From Climacium dendroides (Eukaryota; Streptophyta; Bryopsida; Hypnales; Climaciaceae), in the NCBI GenBank assembly GCA_950106755.1, contig OX467086.1, positions 21,532,001 to 21,596,000 of the forward strand: a DNA stretch of 64,000 nt, given 5' to 3'. The notes beneath the pieces were generated by a model that saw only the letters and a program-made list of their open reading frames with translations, was not told the DNA's origin and did no database searches. This document shows positions 28,601-39,670 of the stretch, in pieces; position 1 is the stretch's first letter; the number at the start of each line of letters is the position of its first letter. Both the position numbers and the translations under genes were made by a program.

Positions 28601-30239
28601 TTAAGTATTATTAATGACCCAAATAATGAAAATTTGAAGGTAAAAATTGGGAAATAAGGACTTCTATTAATGTTACAGAAGCCTACAAAGAGGTTTTCTA
28701 AAATAGTAAAGTGTCCACCTTCCACATGGGCTCAAAGTGCACTACCTTTGTTCAAGTGTAGAAAATATAATTTTTTTCCCAAAGATGCAAATGTTTAAGA
28801 AAGAACATCTTTAACTTAGGAAAAATGGAATTTTTTTTGTTTATTTTTAAAAAAGATTACTATTTTCTAAAAATCAAACATCAAAGTAGCTAATTCCTTG
28901 GTATTTCCATTGCTCTTTCTTGTGCATAAATTTTATAAGGAAATATTTCTAAGTTTGAATTTTCACACACATGCTAACTATGATGCTTTAAAAATTATAA
29001 AATTTTTATTTCATTTAAAAAAATTATTATTCAAAAGTCACAATACTTATAGGATTGAGTATTTCTTGCAACAACCCTATTTAGTACCCCAAAAAACAAA
29101 TTTGGAGCTGAAATTTGGAGTAGATGGTCTTCTAATAGATTTGCCATTGCAATCTAAAGGAATTCTAAAAATAATTAATAGTATATTGTATAGAAGTTTA
29201 CAAAGTGAGCTTCTTTAAGCTTGCATTTCAAAACATGTAAAATATTGTTTTAGTGATTCTTTTGGTAAATAACCATTTTCATATATGGACTTGCTTCACA
29301 TGAATAATTTTCATTTTATTTTAATAATTTTTTTCCTAATTTTTATAAATTAACTCCTAAAGGACCTTCATATTTAGAGGCCCAAAACTGCTTCAAAATA
29401 CTTATCCCTAAAGCAAGGTCAACATCTTCATCAATAATTATTTTTTAACAAACCCACCCGTAGGATCTTTTAATCAACTTGTTCAAGTACATTGTCCTAT
29501 AATTTTAGAGCAAATATTCCCATCGATTGCAAGTTCAATGTACCTAAACTTCAAAATTTAGGCTTTTTTGACCCTTTTAAGAATTGAAGTTTTGTCTTTC
29601 AACATTTTTAGTAAAAAAATCATATGTCCTATAACTTTTGTGTTTTGTTGCTACGTTGGGCAATAGGATCAAAACATGTGAAATTTTTTTTAACCAAAAG
29701 AACTTTCATATTCATCTTCAAAAAAATTGTAAAGCTGAAGGTGGTGTTGAATGTAAGAAAAAACTAGTATGCTAATTACTTTACGAGAAATTAAATAATT
29801 TTAATCACAATGATGAAATTTTTTAGTTTGAAATTAACATCCTAAATTTTAATTTTAATTTCAAAATTTTCAAAATTGAGAGCAAAAGACACTTTTAATT
29901 GTATGTTCTTTTTACCTTCATTGCTTGCAAAATAAAACTCCTCATAACTTTTACCTCATTATTCAAAATTTAGTTGTTCAATTTTTTTTAATATTCATCA
30001 ATCTACATAATCTCCAAAAAACAATTTAAATTTTTTTTAAAATATTTTTTGCTGCCTAATTTGACATTAAAATTTAAAAAATTCTAGCTTTTACAAAATA
30101 TTTGTTGGAATGACATGAAATAAAGCTTCACACATAGATTGTGATGAGTAGCATCCATCCTAAAAAATTCATGTAAAAACTTCCAAATTATGGAGTCAAT
30201 AGAGCTTGTCCAAGTTCTCAGAAAGTTCAAAGTGGGTTG

Positions 30240-30475
30240 CTATGTTATAAGAACCTTCTAGCTATAAGATATTTATATTATAGGACCTATATTATAGGTG
30301 TTTATGTTATAGCTAGGTACTTATATAATAAGCAATTTTTATGGTTATAAGGTACTTATGTTATAAATATGTATATTATAGGCACTTTCAATAGTTGTAA
30401 AGTACCTACTTAAATCTAGGCTTAAGGCTTGTAGGCTTGCATTTCTAGGCTCACATGCTAACATCATTGTCTAAT
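30240..30475. repeat. Second copy of the intronic MITE-like repeat (partial)
   Basis: It contains TATAGG/GTTATAGG-type units and ends with GGCTTGTAGGCTTGCATTTC followed by TAGGCTCACATGCTAACAT. This is the reverse complement of the left end of the repeat in the DLEC1-like intron near 7545-7600. Only one clear terminus is visible. Confidence 0.5.
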
Positions 30476-30734
30476 TGTCTTGGTCCTTTCCGGGTTGAGA
30501 CATCAAAGTACCTATTTAGCAATTTTTTAGCAATTCTTGAGAATTAGCAATTTTTTAGTTTTCCTACTTAGATAATTTTTCTTCCCAGGATAAATCTTCT
30601 TAAAGATATATATTCATTGACCATATATTTTGAAGTTTTTGAAAATTATTTTTTCAATTTAAAAATATTTCTATAAACTTTTAAAATCACTCCATAGGAT
30701 ATTAGGGTAGAGTGATTTTAAATTAGCTTATTAA

Positions 30735-31706
30735 CCCCTCATCGCCCAAGGGGACCAAAAGTGTCCTCACACAGTCTAGCAGTCAACTTCAAAGTGCTGT
30801 AACTTTTGCATCCAATGTCCAAATTGAATAAAACTTAATGGGAAAGTTGCGCATAATAATCTATTTTTTGTGATCAAATTTTCAGATCTATCCAACATGT
30901 AATGAGTTTTTGAAAGCCATTCAAAGTTCGCAGGTTCAATTCGAGTTCACCACATTGCAATGAGATGGCTGCAACTTTGGGGGCTTGTATCTTTTTCATC
31001 AAATGATAGTTTTCAATAAAATTTGTTGGGTTTTGTTCCCCATAAAGTCTTATTATTGTGATAAATTTTTCATGTCAATCCAAGTTGTTTTGAATGCTTG
31101 GGAGCAATTCGAAGTTCAAAATCCAAACATTTTTGCATTATAGTGAACTTCGGTAGCTTATAACTTCTTCAGACAGGGTTTATTTTCAATAATTATTCTT
31201 GGAAAAGTTGCGCATACTAGTCTAGTTCTTGTGGTAAAAATTTCATATCAATCCAAGAAGTTATGATTAACTGAGAAGCATTTTAGTAGAGGTAGGTTCA
31301 GCCATAGATGTGTTTTTTTGCTACTTTTTCACTGTTTTTTGACATTTCAAAACAATTTTGCAAACACAATGAGTCAATTGAATGATTTTTTTCTCCACCA
31401 AAGTGTTTGTCTTTTGATTTTAAATCACTTTGTAGTTTGAAGTTTTTTCATTTGAGTAGGTTTAGAAATCGAATTTCACCTCCAAATGTGTTTTTAGGAA
31501 AATTTCAGCATCTTTTGTCAACACTAAAACATTATAATCTTTCAATCTATACGGTCAAATGACCCCAAAATTGATATACATCATGTACAACATGTACACT
31601 ACAAGATTGTACGGTTGAGATTTTCATAACTTACTCACATTTAGACTTATAACACTTGAAAAGCAAGATTGTTTTTTGACATGGTTAGGCCTTGGGCAGT
31701 GAGGGG
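30735..31706. mobile_element. piggyBac-like non-autonomous element (candidate)
   Basis: A 972-bp segment bounded on both sides by TTAA (30731-30734 and 31707-31710). It has terminal inverted repeats CCCCTCAYYGCCCAAGG, with 15 of 17 positions identical. TTAA duplication plus termini starting with C-rich CCC is the hallmark of the piggyBac superfamily. The interior has no substantial ORF but contains about three diverged copies of a roughly 190-bp unit (for example the AAGTTGCGCATA segments near 30845 and 31205). No autonomous partner is in the window. Confidence 0.5.
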
Positions 31707-31710
31707 TTAA

Positions 31711-33517
31711 GGATGAAGTCGTTTTAACTACAAAAATTGCAATAGTAAGAGTGTTTTTTCATGCACAATGGCTTTGGAAGTTGAGACCTTAGGCTGAAAT
31801 GGGATTAACTGAAAACTAATTTTTTTTGTTTTCCATAAGCTAAAAATTCTCCAAGATAAATATGCTAAAATTCTTCAAAATCTACTATAGCTTGAAAAAA
31901 TATTATAAACTTAATAGGATGAAAACCTCTCAAAAATCACTAATAATTAATCTAAAATCATTTTCATAAGGTATTTTTTATTTCAAAATTATTGGTAATA
32001 CCTATCAAATTTTGAAATTTTGATAACTTCCATAATTTGAAGTTAAAATTGAGATAAAAGAATCTAAAACTTTCTTGTATTTCAAGTGTCTTTTACAATA
32101 TTTTTAAATAGTCAAATAAGGTTCCATTAACCTAGAAAGATCATAGGTATCAAGGTGGGAATGTTTTTTTAAGATGAAGTACTTTCACCTAGTACCTTCC
32201 TAATACAAACTATATTTTTTTCATAGAAGGCTTGAGTAGCTCATAAGACTACTATAACTTAATCCCTATTGGAGTATAGTTGCTTGTTTATTTTATTTAA
32301 TGAAATCACTTAGTAAAAATACAACCACTATACTTTTTCAACTTAGTTTTCAATAAAGCCTGTGATATCCCATTGATCTAAATATGAACATAACATCATT
32401 AACCCTAAAGCACTTTGAAGGCCATATTTTAGATGACAAACTAAGAACTTTAGAGTGATCAATGCTTTGTCCAATTCAAAGAATAATGCCTAAAAAGTAC
32501 ATTGCAAAAACTCACTATAATTTGAAATAACATTGTAAACTTAACTCCTAAAGGACCAAATTATGTTTTTTTGGTAATAAAGAGATTTTGGACAGCTTAT
32601 TAAGATTTTGGGTGTAGATTGTTTATTACAACATTACAACAATTGGGGTTGGCATTTTTCAATTCCATAACTAAATTCTTAACAATTTAGTATTTTAGTA
32701 TTTTGAATCATTCTCTACTTCTTTCTACTTACTATTTTTTTCCTACATCTTATACAATTCCAAATGATCTAAATTTTTCTAAGCATGTAGCCAACTTGCC
32801 TTGAAAAATGAATCCAATAAAATCACCACCAATTTGGACATTTTTTTTATACAACTGTGGCCTTGTGAAGTGTGCATACCCACTATCTAGTTTTTTATAG
32901 GGCCCCAAAAGGATTTTTGTCACTTCAAAACGCTAATATCTTACAATCTATACCGTGGAAGTTTTTGAAATTATTTCCACATCTTTAGAAACCATTGTAC
33001 TACAAGATCATATGGTTGCATATGTCAAAAAAAAAATTCTAAAATTTGGTACATGTATAAAAAATGGCAATTATGGAGCATTTTTTTGTGAAAACATAAT
33101 CACAAAACTTTAGGGGTTAATAAGGGTGAACCCTTTTGAAGATTACTAATAAATCAATCTAAAATCAAAATTTTAGAAGCAAATTATCAATTTCAAATTT
33201 TATTGGTAAAACTTACTAAATTTTGAAATTTTCATGATATTAACTCTTAAAGGACTAGCATGCATTTTTTTGGCAATATAAAATTTTTGGGTGAATGGCA
33301 AACATGTGAATGGAGGTTTGCATCTTTTAGGTTGAAATTTTAATAGAAGGTGGGAACAAGGAATATCTTTTATATGCACTAAATTTCATGAGATTTGGAA
33401 ATAAAAGTTATGGCCTAATATGTTACTTTTTTTGTAAATGGGCAGTCTTGGCACTTGAAAAATATCATTTTTTTAGAAACCAAAATTTGAAATTGGTTTG
33501 TTGGAGTTGAATATACC
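31711..33517. repeat. AT-rich repeats; copy A of a dispersed family
   Basis: No gene. From about 32570 to 33130 the sequence is a copy of a non-coding family found again at about 34055-34422 (continuing after 49868) and, inverted, at about 52570-53545. Shared landmarks are a TTTTTCAATTCCATAA-type segment, a CATCTTT..AAAC..TGTACTACAAGATC segment and an ACTTTAGGGGTTAA segment. Confidence 0.6.
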
Positions 33518-33916
33518 TGAATAATTTGAATAATTTGAATAATAATTTGAATAATTTGAATAATAATTTGAATAGTTTGAATAATAATTTGAATAATTTG
33601 AATAATTTGAATAATAATTTGAATAATAATTTGAATAATTTGAATAATTTGAATAATAATTTGAATAATAATTTGAATAGTTTGAATAATAATTTGAATA
33701 GTTTGAATAATAATTTGAATAATTTGAATAATTTGAATAATAATTTGAATAATAATTTGAATAATAATTTGAATAGTTTGAATAATAATTTGAATAATTT
33801 GAATAATTTGAATAATAATTTGAATGATAATTTGAATAATAATTTGAATAATATGAATAATTTGAATAATTTGAATAATTTGAATAATTTGAATAATAAT
33901 TTGAATAATTTGAATC
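33518..33916. repeat. TTGAATAAT minisatellite
   Basis: About 400 bp made almost entirely of TTGAATAAT and TTGAATAATAAT units with occasional TTGAATAGT variants. Open frames on both strands (Asn-Leu-Asn on plus, Ile-Gln-Ile on minus) result from the unit lengths being multiples of three and are not genes. Confidence 0.95.
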
Positions 33917-34422
33917 ATTCCATTTTGATCAATGATCAAAAGTTATGAAGAGTTTTAGTTTGTGGGCAATTAAGGATTCTCTATTCTAAAATAAATTTTG
34001 AAGTCTTTTATTTAACTCAATTTTCAATATTTTTGGAAAAAATAAAATCATAGGATGTAGGATTTTTATTACAACATTTTAACCATTAGAATTGAAAATT
34101 TTCAATTTCATAAATGAATTATTAACAATTTTGCATTTTAAATCATCTTGTTACTTCTTTTTACTTACTACTTTTTACCAAAATATTGTGCAATTTCAAA
34201 TAATCTGAATTTTTTTAAATATGTAACCACTTGCCTTGAAGAATGAATCTAAAGAAGCACCATCATTTTGGAAATCATTTTTCATGCAAATATGACCATG
34301 TGAAGTGCAATTGCTTATTTTTTTGTAGAGCCAAAAAAAGGAGGTTTGTTACTTTAAATGCTAATATTTTGCACTCTATATAGTGAAAATTTCTGAAATT
34401 TCTTCTACATCTTTTCAAACTA
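33917..34422. repeat. Dispersed repeat copy B, left half, split by the transposon
   Basis: From about 34055 this aligns with copies A and C of the AT-rich repeat family. It is interrupted after TA at 34421-34422 by the large transposon and resumes at 49868 with GTGTACTATAAGATCCTA. Joining the halves with TA counted once restores the spacing seen in the two unoccupied copies. Confidence 0.65.
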
Positions 34423-34445
34423 CACTAATGATGGTATTTAGTGTT
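34423..34445 (+). repeat. Left terminal inverted repeat
   Basis: 23 bp beginning CACTAATGATGG and ending TTAGTGTT, an exact inverted match to 49845-49867. Further ATTTAGTGTTGTG and AACACTAAATG copies lie just inside (about 34509 and 34610). Confidence 0.85.
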
Positions 34446-35761
34446 ATGTTACTAATAGTGTTACTTGAGTTTTTATCCTACCCACTCTAAATGTCAATTA
34501 ATTGGCATTTAGTGTTGTGTTCACTTTTCTAAGTAGTAACTTTTTTGAGCATGTCATAGGTTTCTTGGGTTCTTACGTTTTTCTTTGCATTTTGATGAAA
34601 TAGTTAGGTAACACTAAATGTAAACTTGTAAAAAATTTATACCCAATAGTTGACAAATAGTGTCTTTGTTCACATTTAATGGCGTTTCACTATTTCTCAC
34701 CCCTTCTTTTATGACTTTGCCACCTTCTGGCCCTCTCCTCCATACCAGCCCTTTGCGGGCCTCGATTCATGAACCGTAGTAGCTGACAGCATTGATGTCC
34801 ATTTTACCTTGCAGTTTTTACCCGGCAGACACTTCCCGCGGTAAATCACAATCTCTACAGGAATGTGTTTCGCGTCCATTTCCGCACAGTACTTGTTTTG
34901 GAAATGACTCAGTCTCCCCAATCAATGTTTCAATGTTTTGGGTGTTTTAGGGTTTCGGATGAAGCAGCTGTGTTTCTGGACCGAGGGTTTCAGGCGGCTA
35001 GGGTTTAGGGTCATTGATATTTGTTCAATGTCCCGAGTCAGTGTTTCGGCTTGGTTTAGCGGTTTAGGGTGGACCACCTCTGTTTTGGTGGGCGAGGGTT
35101 TCATTTGGTTAGGGTTTGGGGTGCTTGTCCGGCACCTTTGGTCGACCGCGCCCACGGTTTTGCTTGAAATTGAATTTTTTGCGACAGATTGCCGCTTCGG
35201 TGGGCTGCACTTCTTGTTTTGCGACGGAAGGAGGCAACAATCGACGGGCTTAGCACGTAGGAAGGTTTAGGCGTGATTGCGGATAGGCTTTGAATGGCTT
35301 TAGGCTAGGAATTCCAACGGGAACTGCAAGGTTTAGTAGCGAAGTCGTTGCAGCAAGGCCCATTTTGTAAATTGATGCACGCGTCATAGCAGTTCAGGGA
35401 TTAGGGTGCATTTTCTTATTTTTTGCAAATCCGTTGTGCTTCTTGGGTGCATATCCATCGATCTTTTGTTGGGCCAATCTTCAATGGAATCAGAGTTTAG
35501 AGTGCATTTTCCCACATACGGTGTAATGCGCAGCAGTACGTCCTCGTACATCAGGAGCATTTAAAGAGGATCCTTCTGAATCCTACACGAGTTGGGAAGG
35601 GAGATCAGGTTTACGCTGTACTACCACGATTTTGACATGGTTTAGGGTTTATGGGGGGAGAGGGTCTACGCTTACGCTGCAAATAGCCCTTTTCCAGGTG
35701 GTTTGCTTCTAGGATTTGGGGAGGTTGCTTTTACTCGGTAGTGCCTTGTTTCAGTCCTTCC
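34446..35761 (+). promoter_or_regulatory. Left subterminal region with telo-box motifs
   Basis: This non-coding region leads into the transposase gene. Between about 34930 and 35660 the plus strand has repeated TTTAGGG, TAGGGTTTAGGG and GGGTTT motifs, equivalent to plant telo-box elements (AAACCCTAA) in reverse. The right part of the element has the same motif in the opposite orientation. Three GTGTTTC heptamers are also here. Confidence 0.4.
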
Positions 35762-38700
35762 ATGGCTGAAACAAAATCACCCTTCGCAATGAATGGTCTT
35801 GGTGGAGATACAAAGCCCGCTCCTGCTTCAGGAGGAATCCAGTACGCGACAAGGTTAGGTCAATTGGCAGTGCAACTCGAACTTGTCCAGGCTAATGTGC
35901 AATTTCCTCCTGATGGGCCCATCTTCGTGCATTCCTTGTTGTGGTGCCTTCGTGAAACACGACAGGTACGCAAAAGACAAGGGAAGGACACTAAGAAGGT
36001 AGCGGTTGTACAACAATGTTTCATCCCCACCAGTAGAGTCCAGGACTTCATTGTGGGCATGGAAAATACAAAAGGCGATGTAACCAGCAAGTTTGTGAAA
36101 ATACGAACAAAGCCAATGAAAGATGGAGAAAAATACTTTGCAACTAAAACTACTGCAAATGAGGTTACACGGTACAGAACTCTTCCTTTTTTTACCTCCT
36201 TTGTAGTTGAAATTCATACTTTCCAATGGACATTCAGTCTCTACTCTGGCATATCTTCTGTTCACATCATTTAGGGACCGCGATCACCTCTTACTCCATT
36301 TGCTCTCCTACTTATCAAGTGTTTCGAAATACTGTACACCTGTACCTTGGGTTTTGCAGCTACCATTGTCAATTCGGTCCACAGGACCACTCTACAAATG
36401 TAAAGACAATAAGCTCAATGTTGCTTAGGAAGAAAAGACCAAAGGCTATTGTTGTTGGAGCTGTGAAGACAAAAGGCAAAGCAAAACAGAAGATTCCTCT
36501 TGCGGAAGGGGAAGTGCAGCCACCAAAATAGAATAAAACAAGAGCTAAGAAGACGTCAAGAAAAGGGAACGAGGCAGAGGGTGCTTCCAAGCCCAAGCGG
36601 AAGCGTGCCACAAAGAAGCTTCTAACAAAGAACCTTCTAATGCCGTCGGGTGACATTGAACTTGGTGTGGGAGAAATTGCAGACACTGTTCGTCGCCTCA
36701 GCATGGAAAGCGGCTGCAGGACGTCTAGAAACACTGTCATGGTTGGGGCATCTGCTGCAGGAGAAAACACTGCACCGCCAGCTAAGCGCCGGAGTGAGTT
36801 ACGCCCGCGCCGGAATGCTGCAATTCCAGGTGCCCCTGAAACCGCATTACTATCCACGGATCCGTCCGCGCTTCCTTTAAGTGACAAGCCCAAGGCACCT
36901 TGAGGATTGAGTATAGACTTGAATTTACCAGCTAACAATGCTGAATCATCTCGGCTTCCACTTACCGAAGCTGAATCCAGAGTATTGCGATGGCAGGCTT
37001 CAAGTGCCACGAAGCTCCAAAAGAAAACAAAAAAGGTTGTGTGCAAGCGTACTAAGGCGCCGAAAAAGACCTCCATAATACTGCCGGCTGCCTTCTTGGA
37101 ACTTGACTTGAATGGCCCGCCCCCTCCCCACTACGACAACTTGGACATGGCATTATTGACCAACAATGTTGGAGAAGCACGGCTGCCTCTTGCACAATGT
37201 GCAATTGCAATGGAAACCAGTAGGACCGAACGAGACGCCTCTAGGCAGGCTATTGAGTCTCACACAAGTAACAATGTCCCTGTGCTGATCAACCTGAATG
37301 AGCTGGAAAACAATGACTTACAGACAACAAAGACAAGTGGGACCAAGAAGAGTCCACAAAGACCTGCTGTCCTTGTGAAGCCAAGAGATTCGCTGAAACA
37401 GTGGAGAGGTGGTTTGAAGCGGGGGTGCTTGGCGTCATTTAGTGTAAAAACACTATATTTGCTTCCACATGTCACGGAGATAACACTCTACCAAAGTGAC
37501 CATGTGAATGAAGCCGGTATTCAATGCCATGGATTGAGCAATGCAAGAGACCGAAGTGCATTCACATGGCACTTGTCAGAAGAAATTAAAGAATTCGTCT
37601 TGAAACTTCTCCGGGATGGACACAGTGTTCTACAGATCATGTCGAAACACATTCAGATTGTGAAGGACTCCCTTAGCGCAGGCTGTGGCATTTCGAGGGA
37701 CATGTTCCTACATGAGCGGGATGTTAGGAATTTGACTACAAAGGTGGCACGGGAGACATATATGCTGCACACTTTTGATGCAAAAAGTGTACAGATGTGG
37801 GTGGAGCAAAATCGAGGGAGTGTTTTTTTTACCAAGAAACGGGACTGGTCACACAAGGTACACTGACACACTCGACAATGCCCTTCACTATAGGAATTCA
37901 AACACCTTGGCAAAAAGACATGTTGGTCAAGTTTGGCCACGAGAGTGGTGTTTCAATTGATGCCACCTTTGGCACTAACGAGAATAAGGTATGCATTCTT
38001 GAAACACTACCGTCACAATTAGGCGGTTTAGCTCTATCCATTTCTGCCTTACCTTGAAATTTGAGAAAGGATTTAGGGTCAGCATATTAGGAATTTCTGA
38101 GTATGTCTGATTCTGCAAATTTAGGGTTGCGTATCTTTGCTTACGGATGAGTCTTCTTATTGCTGGAAACATTGTTTGTACGTATGCACAGTTTCCTCTC
38201 TACACGGTCATGGTGTTCGACGAATGGCACAATGGAATCCTGGTGGCTTTTATTATTACATCGCGTTCAGCACAGGAGGATCTCACTCCCTGGATGCAAG
38301 CGTTGGATGTTGCATTGAGACGAGATATGCCGAATTGGAAGCCCAATGCATTCATTGTGGATTGCGCACCAGGAGAAATAAATAGTTTGAGGTATGTTGT
38401 CTTCCCACTATCTAATATCACAGTACGATGGCCAACTTCATGTATTTGGGGAAAGGGTGAGTAGGGTAGAGTGGAAATGATTGTCTAGGTTCAGACCAGT
38501 CACTTGAAGGACATGCACGAAAAAAACCTACTTTTTCAAACAGTACGTGCTGAACTGTGGATTTAAGAAGAAACAGTGACACCAATGAAACACTAACTTC
38601 TGCGTCCCTGTCTTAGGGTGGTGTGGCCAAATATGGCGATTTTTCTATGCCTCTGGCATGTCCATCGAGCATGGCAAAAGCAGGCATGTATAAAAATTCA

Positions 38701-39670
38701 AGACATTGACACTCGAGCGGCCATTTTGAGGGGTCTTTCTTCTATCATGTATGAGCGGAGCAATTTCAGTGGAGTTGCCGCTTTTGATTGGGCTACCTGG
38801 AGATTGCAGCAACTTCAGTTCATGCACCCTGCAGCAAACGAATTCTAGGATTATGTGAGGGAACAATGGTTGCCGAAGGTGCATATGTGGGTGGTTGGCT
38901 ACCGCAATTTGCCATATGCGGGACAAGACACGAATGCTGCAGTGGAGAGTTATCACGGATACATGAAATCTGTACTAAAGGTGGAAAGGAGTCGAATGAC
39001 CGGGCGTTGAGTGGATTGGTGCATCCACGTGCTTACAGGTGACGTGCTCACGCACTACTGGTACCAACGAGTGCGCAAGCAATTCGGATTCGTTGACAAC
39101 CGGAAGGAATAGGACATGGTTGTTTCCGCTCTTATCCTAGCGCGAGACATACCTGACATGGACGTAACACTACCGGAATTTGAGGGTGGGCCAGCGTTTG
39201 TTACGTCTTCTGCACAACGCCATTTGTGCTATGTTGTGCACAATCCAGGAGAGTTATGGGCTTCTTGCAATTGTGTTCATGCACAACGAGGAAACACTTG
39301 CAAGCACAAGGTGAAAGTTCTAAGACTTATGCAACCTGAGCTCACGGAGGGGATTGTTGCTAGATTTTGTGGAACACGAAAGGGATTAGGAGTGGCGGGA
39401 ACAAGTGAACTACTTGTGCATGGTGGAGTCCAGGTCACTCCGGTGCAGTACAGAGTTGAGGTAGTGCATGAATCGACACAGAAGGTTGTGGACCTGTACA
39501 CCACGAAAAACTGCCGGATGATGGAGCGCCAAGTCCTGCAAGGCACGAACACATACAACCTCTGCCCAAAAGAGGACCCTATCGAGCACCCCGTCATCCT
39601 TACCAGCAGAGATCAGCTGGGCATCCTTCATCACCTCATCTTGTATAGCCTTGGGCTCGCAACCCGTTAG
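35762..39670 (+). pseudogene. MULE-type transposase with SWIM finger, degenerate
   Basis: DDE transposase of the Mutator-like class. Exons: 35762-36171, 36360-37988, 38192-38391, 38617-39670, with GT-AG borders and matching phases. Visible motifs are FTIGIQTPWQ, the first catalytic Asp in VSIDATFGTN, the second in FIVDCAPGEI, CLWHVHRAW, the glutamate region NAAVESYHGYMK, and a C-terminal SWIM finger (CxC...CxH in WASCNCVHAQRGNTCKH). The N-terminal 600 residues are basic and low in recognisable domains. In-frame stops are TAG 36529, TGA 36901, TAG 38846, TGA 39008 and TAG 39110. In addition the frame changes around the T8 run at 37823-37830. Sequence between the lesions is well preserved, so inactivation looks recent. 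Its 3' end overlaps the minus-strand zinc-ribbon gene by about 260 bp. Confidence 0.85.

Larger units (their letters stand above)
26224..30230. other. Intergenic, AT-rich, low-copy repeats
   Basis: Downstream of the dehydrogenase gene. Open frames are short and show no recognisable protein. Apart from the short repeats listed separately I see only AT-rich sequence. Confidence 0.5.

Noticed and set aside
33415..33948. Long open frames of Asn-Leu or Ile-Gln repeats on both strands
   Set aside because: They are by-products of a minisatellite with unit lengths divisible by three.
34411..34422. A 9-bp target duplication typical of Mutator elements
   Set aside because: The sequences on the two sides share only TA once the inverted repeats are set at their common start.
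36369..37076. 235-aa minus-strand frame
   Set aside because: It is antisense to the transposase exon, whose conserved motifs lie on the plus strand.
36529..39112. U-to-C RNA editing or stop readthrough rescuing the transposase
   Set aside because: Nuclear transcripts are not known to be edited this way, and the accompanying frame change argues for a dead copy.
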